From Aselliscus stoliczkanus (Eukaryota; Chordata; Mammalia; Chiroptera; Hipposideridae): a stretch of DNA of 64,000 bases. Where the stretch lies: the NCBI GenBank assembly GCA_033961575.1, contig CM066736.1, positions 9,519,501 through 9,583,500 of the forward strand, written 5' to 3'. A model generated the notes under the pieces. That model searched no databases. It saw only the letters and a list, made by a program, of their open reading frames with translations, and was not told the origin of the DNA. Below, one piece after another: positions 31,640 through 42,384 of the stretch (position 1 is its first letter; each line of letters begins with the position of its first letter). The position numbers and the translations under genes were made by a program.

Positions 31640-32429
31640 CCCCCCAATTTCCCTGTGCTCCTTTTGAGTCAGCTCCCCGAGGTGCCCCTGCCACCTCAGC
31701 AGCAGAAAACAACTGATCAGTTTTCAGAATGTCACATAATAAAGGGCATCATATACTATGTAACCTCCTGAATCTGGCTTCTTTCACATAGCATAATGCA
31801 TTCGAATATCGCCAGTCAAAAATAAAACAAAACATTATAAGAGCTATTTCCTTTTTCCCCCACACCTCTTTCTATACAGCTAGTGCCCCCCCCCCTTTTT
31901 TTTTTTTTGCTTCTCTTCTAAAGTGTTCTGGACATCCTGGCTTTACTTCCTTGGTCTCCATCACTCGTCCACACTCTTGAAAGTAATATCTGCTTCTATC
32001 AAGCCTCTGAAATGGAGAGCCAAAGTCACTAATGATGAGTTGGGAGCCCAACCTAATGGGCTGGCTCCTTCTCCTTAGTCACTTTCATACTGCACTCCTC
32101 ACTTTTGGTCTGGGTGGCTCTCCTCCAAGCCCCTGGCTTCCCTCTCACCTCTCTCCATCTCGTTTGAATGCTCCATGCCTTTCTTGATCTCCCCACATTG
32201 ATGTTGCTCAGTCCTGGTCCCTCTTCTCTTCAGTGTGTCCATATTAGATGCCCCAACTTTAAATGATGACTACTTGCTAGGTTGAGACCTCCTGTCTCAT
32301 CTCCTACTCTGAGCTTAGAAATCAATGGACTCCCAGCATCTCTACTACAGATGACATTTCAGGTGCCCAAAGGTAAAACTCTAAACTCTTCCTTTTGGAG
32401 ATGTTTTCTCTCTAGCATGACAATTTTCA
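31640..32429. other. Unidentified stretch, pyrimidine-rich
   Basis: Nothing firmly recognised. A C10T12 run lies at about 31886-31908. It may be the start of the L2 element that follows. Confidence 0.35.
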
Positions 32430-32899
32430 ATGCAGGGCATCATTTTCCACAAAGAACCTAAGACCCAAATTGTGACTTCTCCTTCTCCCTTGCTCTTTAC
32501 ACTGTAATCTGTATTCTTCCCTGATTCTGTCAAGCTTTTCTTCAAACTCTCTCTCCAATATGTCCGCTTCTCTCCAAGTTCACGGCCATCCTCGTTGCTT
32601 ACCTGGGGACAGTGGTGGTTTTCTGGTCTCTCCTTGAGCTCCCCTCTTACGCTTTTTCAGAATACCAGCCATAAAGATCTTGACCCTGTAAATTTAGGTC
32701 ATGTTATTTCCTTAAGAAAAACTCTTTGATAACTTCCCAGTGCACTTACAATCCAACTTCCTTCACGTGTTCTGCAAGGCTTTCCACAATTTGGCCTTTG
32801 CTAAGTCCTTGGTCCTTATCTCCTGCTTCTCTTTTCATTGACATAAGGTTTTAGCTATCCGTTAGTCTTTCTTTTTTTTTTTTTCCCCTTTACTTTGGG

Positions 32900-33460
32900 C
32901 ATTGAATCAATTGGCTACTGCTGCATAACAAATTATCCCAAATTTAAAGCTTAAAATAACAATAAGCTTTTATTCTCTTACAGGATTCTGTGGGTCAGGA
33001 ACCTGGGTGTGGCTTAGCTGGACAGGTCAGGCTCAAGATCTCATGAAGTTTGCAGTTATGATCTTGGCTAGGGCTGCCATCACTTGAAGGCCTGACTGGG
33101 CCTGTAGGATCCAATTGCAAGATGGCTCTTTCCCACAGGTGATAAATTCACACAGGTGCTGGCTGTTGGCTAGGAGCCTCTGTTTTCCCTCGATATGGGT
33201 CTTTCTATGGGCTGCTTGAGCATCTTTAAGATAATGTGCTGGCTACTCCCTGGGTGAGAGATTTGAGAGGGAGCAAGGTAGACGCTAAATGTCTTTTATG
33301 ACCTAGTCTTGGAAGTCACACTCCATCATTTCTGAAATAGCCTATTATTTATGTACGTTGGTCCTATTTGATGTGGGAGAGGACTACACATGGTATGAAT
33401 ACTAGGAGGCAAGAATCATTGGCGCCACCCTCTGCCTAGACCCTCTATCCCCGTCTCTTT
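32900..33460 (+). repeat. L1-type 3' fragment inside L2
   Basis: 'ctactgctgcataacaaatt', 'ttctgtgggtcaggaacctg', 'ctggctgttggctaggagcc' and 'tgacctagtcttggaagtca' are standard words of an ancient mammalian retroelement. Confidence 0.55.
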
Positions 33461-33767
33461 GTCTCTTACTCATCCATTAAACCTCAGCTTTGGAACTCAT
33501 CTCCTTAAAGAGATCTTCTCCAACTACCCAGCTCTACTTTTTCACCTCTACTTACTGGACACCTACCAGGTGCCAGACACTGGACTAAGTGCTGAGACAT
33601 AGCAGGCAGAGGTCCTATTAGACCTACCTTCAAAAATATATTCACAGTCAATCACTTCTTTTTCCCACATTTACCTTTGCCACTCAGGTTTAAGCCACTG
33701 TCATCCTCACCTGGGTGGCTACAGTCACCTCTTAGCTAGTCTCCCTGTTCTTTTCTTTTTCAATATC

Positions 33768-33768
33768 T

Positions 33769-33800
<32 letters not shown>

Positions 33801-33876
33801 AGTGTCACTGGCCCTTATATGTGGGATCCGAACTGGGGCCGCTGGCTTCCCAAGCCAGCGCTTAACCACTGTGCCA
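33768..33876 (-). mobile_element. Short SINE (type A), copy 3, antisense, 5'-truncated
   Basis: A poly(T) run of about 27 is followed by 'gagggcagtgtcactggccc' and the hairpin cgctggcttcccaagccagcg (33840-33860). The ggggccggcc start is absent. A weak 8-bp duplication ctgttctt is found at 33745-33752 and 33877-33884. Confidence 0.82.
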
Positions 33877-34304
33877 CTGTTCTTAACATCAGCCAGAGAC
33901 GTCAGATCACATCCCTCCTCTACTCTAAACCCTCCCATGGCTCCCACCTCATTTAGTAAACACCAAAGTCCTTGCATTGGCCTGAATGGGCCCCTTCTTA
34001 CCTCCCTGACCTCCTTGTTCACTACTTCCTCCTCTCGTGCCTCTTGCTTCCCCCGCGCTGACCTCCCTGCTGGTCCTAGAACCTGCAGGCACACTCCCAC
34101 CTCTGCCCTTTGGCCTGGCTATCTCCTTCGCCTTCTTTCCCTAAACTGCTGCAGGACTCATGTCTGCACATTCTTGAAGCCTTTGCGCATAAGCCCCCTT
34201 CTCACTGAGGTCTTTGCTTCCACCCCATCCAAAAATCACACCCCGCTTCCTCCACATTTCCCTTAACTCGCTCTTGTTTCTATCGAATTCCCTCCTTGAC
34301 TTTT

Positions 34305-34430
34305 TTTTTTTTTTTTTTGGGTTTGTTTGTTTTTTTGAGGGCAGTGTTACTGGCCCTCATATGTGGGACCCGAACCGGGGCCGCTGGCTTCCCAAGCCAG
34401 CGCCCAACTATTGCGCCACTCGCCAGGCCC
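34305..34430 (-). mobile_element. Short SINE (type A), copy 4, antisense
   Basis: Poly(T) with a GTTTGTTTG interruption, then the complete head in reverse, including the hairpin. Perfect 14-bp target duplication cctccttgactttt at 34291-34304 and 34431-34444. It interrupts the L2. Confidence 0.92.
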
Positions 34431-34620
34431 CCTCCTTGACTTTTAACAAGCCATTCCATGCCCTTACTTCTTATGTTTATTTTTTCAAATGATATCTCTC
34501 TTCATATTAACATGTAAGCTCCATGGGGATTTTTGTCTATTTTGTTCACTGACGTAGCCTCAGAACTGGTCGTGTGCCCAATAAATCCATAACTGGCTTT
34601 CAAAATAGTTGTGGAATAAA

Positions 34621-34994
34621 TGAGCAGATTACCTTCTCCTCCCCCCCAGATTGGGAACGCCCATCGCACCTGGAGGTTTTCCCCAGGGCCAGTTCCTGTG
34701 TCTGTTCAATGGGGCTGGATTACAACGTCTCAGTCCACATTTTAGGCTTTCTCGGAGGGTCAAATGCAATAATGGATGTACGAGCATCGTGTAACCGTGT
34801 TACGCCAATGACCATGAGGCTGATCGCTCATATTCCTTCCTAGTCCTGGGGAGGGGTACCACCTTGGCTTCTTTTTTGTGCTTCTCAGTAGGTCCTCCAG
34901 GCTGGCTTTCATCTCCTTTCCCAAAGCTTTCTCCTTCCCACCCAGGCATGCCACGTGGCTGCTTCATCAGTTATAGTGGCGGCCAGAATAATTG
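34621..34994. other. Unique non-coding stretch
   Basis: Nothing recognised. Confidence 0.4.
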
Positions 34995-35150
34995 AATTGT
35001 TATTGGTTTGGAGGGAGTATGGGAGGGGGAGACATTTCTGCTAAATTATTTCTCTTTGGATAAATGTTCATCTCCTGCCAAGTGGTGAGTTATTTCTGCT
35101 GTTGGCAGTCTTGCTTTTTGGAAATTAATTCTTTGATTGGAATGGAAAGG
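34995..35150. promoter_or_regulatory. Candidate regulatory block
   Basis: Unique AT-rich sequence with TTGAATTGTTATTGG (SOX- and CCAAT-like, near 34998), GCTAAATTATTTC, and GGAAATTAATTCTTTGATTGG (near 35119). Composition suggests an enhancer; conservation is not shown. Confidence 0.38.
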
Positions 35151-35454
35151 GATGCTGATAGTGGCGGGGTGTGTATGCTGAGTGGGGTTCCTTTTGGACA
35201 CGAGATCTAGATGAAACATTGGATTGACTCTCTCGGGGTATGGTGAGAGGGGGTGGGTAATTTGAGGGCTAAATCTCTCAGGGTGCCCCATCTGTGCTCT
35301 CAGCCTCTGTCTCCTCTGGACTGCATGTTCTAACCTCTTGAATCCGGTGGACCTACGTGCCTGGTCATCTGCTATTTACATGAGCACATTTGCTTCCAGG
35401 ATCACCTTTGGCAGGAGTTCATATCCACGTGTGAGGCTCAGATTGGCAAAGGTC
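35151..35454. other. Unique non-coding stretch
   Basis: Nothing recognised. Confidence 0.4.
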
Positions 35455-35800
35455 ATTGCATCGGTTATCTATTGCTCCACAGCAAACCTCCTGAAACAGT
35501 GTGAACGCTGATTTCCTCACAGGTCTGGCATTGGGGCTGGCTGACTGAAAGACTGGACTCACCTGGGACAGGTGACAGGAACAATCCATCTGGCCTCTTC
35601 CTGCCACCTGTGATTCCTCACATCATGGCAACTGGGTTCCAAGGAAGACCGTCTTGAGATTGATCACCGAGAACAAGTGTTCCAAGAGAATCAGATGGAA
35701 GCTGAGTGGTGTTTTCTGACCTAGTCTCAAAGTCAGGCTGAAGCAAGTGCTGGAGTAGAATCCACCTCAGACTAACACCTCACCTGGACACCCGGTGGGA
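35455..35800 (+). repeat. Ancient retroelement fragment
   Basis: 'ggttatctattgctccacag' and the later 'tgacctagtctcaaagtcag' resemble the L1-type repeat found at 32900-33460. It is more diverged. Confidence 0.45.
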
Positions 35801-35939
35801 AAATACAGTTAGTGCCCTTCTGGAGGGAAGATATCACCTCCCCCAAGTCCTGCCAAAGGATGCTGATTGAAGAGGCCACCCCGGGGAAGTCCTAGTTAAG
35901 ATCACTCTGTAGACAGAAAAAATATATCCACTATAATTT

Positions 35940-36360
35940 TTTTTTTTTTTTAGGCAGCAAGGAATAAACCCCAACTCAATGACTTCAAGTTATAAAGATA
36001 TTTTATTTTTTTCACATAACAGGAGTGCCAAAATTAAGGGGAGGTAGTTAATTTGATGGCTGAAAAAGTCATAAAAATGACAGGCTCTTCCTTTTTCCTC
36101 TGCCATTCTCAGCATATGGATTCTGTTCTTAGGGCACTGCTCCTCATAGTCACAAAGTGGCTGCTGTAGTCCCAGGCATCACATCCAGATACAACAACAT
36201 TTAGCAGACAAAGAGGGAAAATTTCTTCCTCCTTGACTTTTTAATAACAAGGAAATCTCTCCCAGAGCTTTTCCTCAATCCTCCTCTGCCCTGTCCAGCA
36301 GTCCCCCTATCACTGGCTGATTCCTAAAAATATCAGTGGCAAGGGGAATGTTGTCACCAT
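35940..36360 (+). repeat. Ancient L1-type 3' fragment
   Basis: 'ccccaactcaatgacttcaa' with a T-rich patch, then 'cttcttcctccttgac' and 'ggcaaggggaatgttgtcac', are words of a common mammalian retroelement. Confidence 0.45.
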
Positions 36361-36619
36361 GATTGGTTTTGATTAATGATGATTTACCCCTAAGTTACAT
36401 GAGGACAGAGTAGGAAGGTGCTCAGACAAAACAGAGCCTTTGCTAGCAAGGCAGATGAGAAATAGAGGGTGGGAGGGGTGCCTTTGTGGGGGACAATCAA
36501 CAGTGTTTGCTAGAAAATATCTATGGATGGAGAACCCTGAAGTTTTTGGTAAGCTTCCAGCCTTTCCAGTCAGAACCCTACATTGGGGGCCGAAGTTCAT
36601 CTCCCTGGCTATGAACTAA

Positions 36620-36865
36620 TAATAGGTAATGCTTATTCAAGATTCACTTTGCATGTATTGACGCATTTGATTCCCTACAACAATCCTATGAGATGGGTAC
36701 TATTATTACCCCATTTTACAGACAAGGAAACTGAGGCCTGGAGAAGTTAAGTAACCAATTTAATGTACAATAGCGTGGCTAGGAAGTGGCAGATCCAGAT
36801 CTGAACCAAGGCAGCCTGTCTCCAGAGCCCTTGCTTGAAGACACTATGTTACACTTCTCTCATTT
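36620..36865 (+). repeat. MIR, near full length
   Basis: 'aataggtaatgcttattcaa', 'acaatcctatgagatgggta', 'ccattttacagacaaggaaa' and 'cagatctgaaccaaggcag' in MIR order. Confidence 0.85.
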
Positions 36866-36954
36866 GGGAATGAGGGGCAGGAAAAAAGGATGACCACACC
36901 CTTTCGGCAGAGGGAAAGGGAATCTGGTATGGCTAGTCCCTGACAGGCACCTGT

Positions 36955-37045
36955 GATAGATGTATTGACTAAGCTCAGAGAGGTGAAGTGGTAAGACCAA
37001 GTCCCATGAGTGCTAAGTGGCAGTACCAGCAGTTATTCCCAAGTT
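36955..37045 (+). repeat. MIR fragment
   Basis: 'gactaagctcagagaggtga' followed by 'gtgctaagtggcagtac' match the MIR 3' half. Confidence 0.5.
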
Positions 37046-37089
37046 CAGATCATGAGTTTTTTTTTCCCAACATGTTTAGCCTGTCCATC

Positions 37090-37131
37090 TTCATTAGTCA
37101 GGATTCTCTGGAGAAACAGAACCAATAGGAG

Positions 37132-37175
<44 letters not shown>

Positions 37176-37615
37176 ATTATGGCAATTGGTTCACACAATT
37201 ATGGGGGTGAGAAGCCCCATGAGCTGCCATTTGCACACCGGAGGACCAGAAAAGCTAGTGGTATAGTTCAGCAGACGTCCAAAGGCCTGAGATTCAGGGG
37301 CTGATAATGTAAGTCCCAGTCAGAATCCAAGGGCCCAAGAGCCAGGTGCTCCAGTGTCAAAGGGCAGGAGAAGAAGATGTCCCAGCTCAAGCCAAAAGCC
37401 AATTCTCCTTCCTCCATGGTTTTGTTCTATTCAGGTCCTCAACAGATTGGATGGTGCCCACCCACGTGGGTGAGGTGAGGATTCCCAGTCTGTTGATTCA
37501 GTTGCTACTATCTTCCTAAAACACCCTCACAGACACACCAGAAATAATGGTTGACCAGCTATCTGGACATCCTGTGCCCTGTCACATTGACACATACAAT
37601 TAACCATCACACCAC
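37090..37615 (+). repeat. L1-type LINE 3' end
   Basis: 'cattagtcaggattctctgg', 'agaaacagaaccaatagg', 'ttgttctattcaggtcctca', 'aacaccctcacagacacacc' and 'acatacaattaaccatcaca' are the standard succession of a mammalian L1 3' end. Confidence 0.8.
37133..37175. repeat. (ATCT)n microsatellite
   Basis: About ten uninterrupted units, sitting where this L1-type end normally has an AT-rich dinucleotide tract. Confidence 0.95.
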
Positions 37616-38474
37616 CTTAACCCTGTCATCATTCCAACGTTTTCACCTTATTTACCTGCCTGGTACGCACAAGGGGAAATTTTCTGCTAGGGAAGAGGGG
37701 TGCAGAGTAAACAGAATCGGACACTGAGTTGCTGTTGGGGATGAAAACAGCAGGGTGCAGGCTCTGATGTCAAATGGGTTTCTTGAGCCCGATGACAGGG
37801 GTTTTATTCCAGGGCTATGTCTGGTGATGTGGCCCAGAAACGAGCAGATCCTGGGGCCTCACGGATGGGGCGTGACAGGGTCCTAGTGAGAAGTGCTGGT
37901 CTCAGGCAGGGTCAGCCTGTCCTGCAGCCCATAGGGCAGCCTCTCTGGGAGGGGAGGATGGAGAGATGAGGACGGCGTCGCTCTCCTATTTCCCCACCAA
38001 CTGCCCAAAGCAGAGCAACGGGCCAATGGGGTGGTGTCCTCCCCTGGGCCATCCCCAGGCAGAGGCACCTTTCCCCAGTCCCGGTTGGCCAAAAGGGCCA
38101 CACACAGACACAGACAGAAGTCTCTGTGAAATGGACAGTTAATTGTCTCCAGGCCAGGGAGACCTGCAGGATTAGGGTTTTCCGGACTGGACCGGGGCCC
38201 AAGGGAGGCAGAGACCCTGCCTCCACCCCCCCGCCACTCTCATTTCCTTGCCAGCTCTCCAGAAATCCAGGTCACTTTCAAAGCCTGAGGCTGCAGCCTG
38301 CCCGAGCATGGGGTCACTTCCGAGGTCACTGGCCAAACAAGCAGGTCAATTTTAGCAGGAAACCTACACGTAAGTGGTGCTGGCTCAGTTAGGAATTTGA
38401 ACAAGGAGGCGCTGGCCTCTGCAATAGCCTGGTCTTTCCACTGCATTTTACACCTGGGGAGCCTGAGTCTTCTA
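37616..38474. other. Unique non-coding stretch
   Basis: No gene or named repeat. It is GC-richer than its flanks between 37900 and 38340, where frames on both strands are open by composition. Confidence 0.4.
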
Positions 38475-38483
38475 GAAACTAAC

Positions 38484-38520
<37 letters not shown>

Positions 38521-38521
38521 T
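38484..38521. repeat. (TTA)n microsatellite
   Basis: About 12 units. They abut the 3' tail of the SINE that follows and start within its left target duplication. Confidence 0.95.
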
Positions 38522-38619
38522 TTTAGAGGGCAGTGTCACTGGCCCTCATATGTGGGATCCGAACCGGGGCCGCTGGCGTCCCAAGCCAGCTCTTAACCAC
38601 CGTGCCGCTCAGCCGGCCC
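38522..38619 (-). mobile_element. Short SINE (type A), copy 5, antisense
   Basis: Reverse reading gives a complete head from 'gggccggctgagcggcacgg' with the hairpin arm (ctggcttgggacgccag). Target duplication gaaactaacttattatta (38475-38492) and gaaattaacttattatta (38620-38637), one mismatch. The poly(A) tail has become the TTA array. Confidence 0.9.
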
Positions 38620-38679
38620 GAAATTAACTTATTATTAACTGCCCCCCCCCCACCACACACATGCTTAATATATATATAT

Positions 38680-38945
38680 ATACACACCAGGCACAGTGGG
38701 AGACACTTTTGAATAACTATCATTTGCCATCCTCACAACCCTGAGGTTTTTTTTACAAATTCCCATTTTAATGGTTTTTTTTAAACACATTTCCATTCCA
38801 TAGATTCCCATTTAATAGATGAGAATACTGAGTCTTAGAGTAGTTAAGAGGCTTGCTCTGGATCACTTAGTTGGGAATTATCAAGTAGGACTTGAATTCT
38901 TCTCCTCTGGTCCCCATGCCCAGCCCTCTTCTCCATTTAATCTTG
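38680..38945 (+). repeat. MIR, near full length
   Basis: 'ccaggcacagtgggagac', 'aatagatgagaatactgagt', 'agaggcttgctctggatcac' and 'aagtaggacttgaattctt' in MIR order. A preceding TA array lies at 38667-38683. Confidence 0.7.
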
Positions 38946-39724
38946 AATCTCTGAACCCAAAGGGCCACCTGACATCAGGTTTCCTCTCTCACCTGGTTTC
39001 CTGGTCCAGAGAGGAGGAAGCACCAGCCCTCTCTCAGACCCACCCAGCCATCCACCTGAGGTGCCATTAAAGTTAATTGTTTTTACTGCCAGTTTAACAT
39101 AGTCTTGTAAATCTTTTTATGATGCGGCCCAGGAACACCTAGCTGTGTGCAGAACCCTAGGACGCAATACAGTTTGAACACAGAAGCTTGGGCTCCACAA
39201 CTAAGATAGGGTGCCCTGGGCTCTCCAGGGGCACCCTCTTCCCTCACCCTGTGTTGCCTGGGTGACAGCTTTCTTCCAGGTGAGGCTACGGTTGTGCCTA
39301 GAAGACTAAGATCGTCTACACCACCCCCACTGGCTGGCGAGGTATCCCTCTTGACCCTAAATTGTGAAATCCTCCGGAATCTGAGCCCCCTAAGTACTGG
39401 TGCAAGGTTCTGGAAACTTCAGAAAGATTTGGGGGTTTCCAGTGTAGAAAGTATGGCACTGCAACTTTCCCAAGCTCAGGCATGCTAACGGGCTAGCCAG
39501 GCACTGCAAGGTAAGCATTAGGGTTGTAAGAGGTGCTCATTCCAGGGTGCAGATCTTCCCTTCCTATCATTCCATGCCCACCTGGCACCTGGACTTCCCC
39601 TATCGTTTCTTTAAGCTAATTTGCCGCAGGTTAGTGGAGAGGAAGAGAGGGGTTGCTGGGCCTTGGGTAGACTTTGGCTTTCATACAGGAGACTTCCCCT
39701 GAGCCTCTTTTCTTTCCGTCTTGA
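38946..39724. other. Unique non-coding stretch
   Basis: Nothing recognised. Confidence 0.4.
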
Positions 39725-39895
39725 TCTCAGTACCTGGCACCCTCATTCTGAGGCTACGTTTTGGCATTGGTAAAATGGGGGATATAGTTTTACCTTCCCA
39801 GGTGGTTGCTAGTATTAAACGAACTGCTAGTCCTAATGTACCCACCCAAAAAGGCTCCAAGCACGCACTCCACATCCATAAAGCCTGACATCTTT
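39725..39895 (+). repeat. MIR fragment
   Basis: 'cattggtaaaatgggggata' then 'gtggttgctagtattaaac' match MIR. Confidence 0.5.
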
Positions 39896-40299
39896 CGCAA
39901 TCGTGATTAAGCCCAAATATTTATGAGCCACTCTTACTGGACGCAAGCCTTGTGCTAGGTAGGTGCTGGGGATGTACAGAGAAAGACTGGCGTCCTTGCC
40001 TCTAAGGGGCTTTTTAGCCCGGGAGTACGCCTTCTATTCAGACGTGAATAGAGGGATTCAGCACATGGAGCGGTCCCTCTCAAATGTATTCAGGGCTAGC
40101 AGCACCTGCACCCACCACCTGGTACCCGTAGAAACGCAAATTCTCCCGCCCCACCCAGATCTACTGCGGGTGGAGCTCTGGGGGTGGGGCCGGACAAACG
40201 GGTTTGAAAGAGCCCTTTGGGTGATGCGGGGCTCGCTATTGTTCCAGGGCCCAACAATGGCAATGACAGGCACAGGCTTTGGAGTGAGGAGGCCTAGGT
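39896..40299. other. Unique stretch with an L2-like start
   Basis: 'ccttgtgctaggtaggtgct' to 'ggcgtccttgcctctaaggg' (39945-40010) resembles antisense L2. The rest is unremarkable. Confidence 0.4.
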
Positions 40300-40356
40300 G
40301 TGAATTCCTTTGCCCGCGGTGAGGTTTTGGTGAAGAAAATGCAGGAAGCTCGCTGC

Positions 40357-40381
40357 GGGGTGGGGGTGGGGGTGGGGAGGA
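40357..40381 (+). other. G-quadruplex motif
   Basis: Four or more G runs (4, 5, 5, 4) separated by single T on the plus strand, followed by further G. This is a canonical short-loop quadruplex pattern at the edge of CpG-rich island 4. Confidence 0.7.
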
Positions 40382-40799
40382 GAGGGAGCGGAGTGGGCGT
40401 CAGGGAGATTGGCCCTCGCCGGGCGGGTGGGCGATGATGACCAGGGGAATCGTCAGCCCTCTCCCGAGCAGGGCGTACGGGTCAGAGGCCGAATTTCTTA
40501 GCTGGCCTCGTACTCGTGGGCTCGACCCAATTCAGGGAGGCCAGAAAGGCGTCTCAGAACGCGCCCACCCCGATTGGAAACCTATAAACCCTGGGTTCAG
40601 GTCCAACTCCGCGTCCTCCAGGCTGCCTGCTGCTTCTGGGGCACCGTAACCTTTGCGAGCCTCGATGTCCCCAAGTTTGCGGGATCGCTGAGGCTCAAAT
40701 GAGGCTGGAAGCTGTAGAAGCAGCTAGAAACGACCAGAGTCCCGCGTCAGGACCCATGTGCAGTAAGGCTCAGGTCAGTGGTTCATCGAAAGTTCCCGT

Positions 40800-40800
<1 letters not shown>

Positions 40801-40852
<52 letters not shown>
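40801..40852. repeat. (GA)n microsatellite
   Basis: 26 uninterrupted GA units within CpG-rich island 4. Confidence 0.98.
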
Positions 40853-40855
<3 letters not shown>

Positions 40856-41639
40856 GCGAGGGGCTGCCGAGATCCGGAGCTGGGTGGGCTTTTATTCTTT
40901 TCCGAGAACAGTTCCACCTACGGTGACATGGGGCCGTGCGAACCGGCGTGAGGTTAAGAATGCCCAGGCTTTTCTCTAAAGCACCGGGAATTATCCGGCG
41001 AGTAACGCTGGTGTCTGTGAAGCTCATGAGCTGTACTGGAGGCTGAGCGTGGGGATGTGACCGGGGAGTGGGCTCCCCACGCGCCCGGCGGCGCACAGGT
41101 CCGTCCCCGCCTGGAAGCGCAGAGCGCAAGGCGCCCAGCGTGGCGTGGGGAGGCGACACAGGCCTTCCCGAAAGTGGACGGAGATGGCGATAACGGGGCA
41201 ATCAGGAGCTGGAGGAGGGTTTGCAGGGGGGTGGGTGGGGTGACTTGATCCTACTGTGGAGGGTCCTATAGGTTTCCCAAGTGTTCTTCGAATCCAACCT
41301 AGACATTGCCCAGCCCTCCCATCGAGGATTCCAAGGGCGCATGACCTCGGGCCCTGCCTGCCTTTCCGGACGCGCCTTATCCTGCCTCCCAGCTCGCCAC
41401 ATCCAGTTGGAAGCGCCCTCCCCAAGACCCCAGGCCCTGCAGCCTCGGAGCTCCGCCACTCTCCCCACCCCTCTGGTTCCCAGCGGGCGGAGCGCGTCGG
41501 AGGAGGGGACCCGAGGGGCGCCGGCACCCCTGGTTCGGGGAGATGGAGCCTGGGCCCATTTCCCCCTTCCAGACCCTGAATCGGAACAACTTCGGAGCCA
41601 GCAGCGGCCTGGCCCCGCGGTCACTGCCCGTCCCCTCCC

Positions 41640-41880
41640 CCGCGCCCCCCGGCCAGGCTTTGAAGAGTGCATTTTACGAACTTTTCCATTTTCCTAATGG
41701 AGGCGTGTTTGTGCTTCTCAGTCACCTCGCTTTTTTTTTTATTTTTTATTTTTTTTTATTTTTTTATGAGCTTCAGAGCTGATCTGCACGTTCTTCCCTC
41801 CGTGTAATTTCAATTTGAACTCTCCCCGGAGCGGCCTTTTCCCTCTTGTGGCCTGCCAAGTCGTTTGAAGGCTGTGCAAA
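41640..41880. promoter_or_regulatory. Candidate regulatory block at island edge
   Basis: Unique sequence with 'gcattttacgaacttttcc' and 'gtgtaatttcaatttgaac', split by a T/A low-complexity patch (41731-41766). It looks like an AT-rich regulatory block bordering the island. Confidence 0.3.
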
Positions 41881-42164
41881 CATGCTTCCTTCCTCCCGTG
41901 CCCGCGAATCTCGGTCTACACCCGCGAGGGAGGTGGAGGCGGTTACCCCAGGGTTCCGGTGGATGGGAGCCTTTCAGCAGACGCCTGTAGAGGGCTTGGG
42001 AGGACGCCTTGCGGGAGGGGAGGGGAACCATTCGCATAACTGCCCCGGTAGCCCCTCTTCTTAAGGTTTATGATGCGTGTGTGTGTGTGTGTGTGTTAAC
42101 ATTCCCTCTTCCATAGTCCACGTCTCAGAAACGAAGATAGTGGAGATCCACAGGGATTAAGGCT
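41881..42164. repeat. Unique stretch with short (TG)n
   Basis: TG array at 42077-42096. Nothing else is recognised. Confidence 0.6.
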
Positions 42165-42375
42165 CTGAGGAAGTAAACTTGCTAAGTGCCCACCCCAGTC
42201 CTTGGCATCAATTGCCTCGTTCAATTTTCAGTCAGTTTCTTGGGCAAGGAGGTGTTCTCACCATTTCACAGATGAGGGAAACTGAGGCTGAGCCACCAGG
42301 CAGGTTCTCAGCCACTCTGTTGGGATTCAAATCCAATTTTGAGCGAAGGCTCTTCATAACAAAAAACTCTCATTA
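42165..42375 (+). repeat. MIR
   Basis: 'accatttcacagatgaggga', 'aactgaggctgagccaccag' and 'ttgggattcaaatccaattt' in MIR order. Confidence 0.7.
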
Positions 42376-42384
42376 CTAATGGCT

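Larger units (their letters stand above)
32430..34620 (+). repeat. L2 LINE, long fragment with insertions
   Basis: Typical L2 words run in order: 'tttgataacttcccagtgca', 'ctgcaaggctttccacaatt', 'cccatggctcccacctcat', 'tgcaggcacactcccacctc', 'gaagcctttgcgcataagcc', 'aacatgtaagctccatgggg' and 'cccaataaatccataactgg'. The run is interrupted by an L1-type piece and two SINEs, each listed separately. Confidence 0.75.
40300..41700. promoter_or_regulatory. CpG-rich island 4 (large, orphan)
   Basis: A 1.4-kb GC-rich, CpG-containing region, the largest in the window, with a (GA)n array in its middle. Open frames overlap on all sides because stops are rare, and none shows a domain. Such islands usually contain promoters of developmental genes or long non-coding RNAs. 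No exon boundary can be defended. Confidence 0.5.

Noticed and set aside
36020..36060. Third mariner-like end (ggagtgccaaaatta)
   Set aside because: No TA-flanked inverted partner; it lies within an L1-type fragment.
41024..41697. Several frames over 100 codons in CpG island 4
   Set aside because: All frames are open because of GC content; no domain seen.
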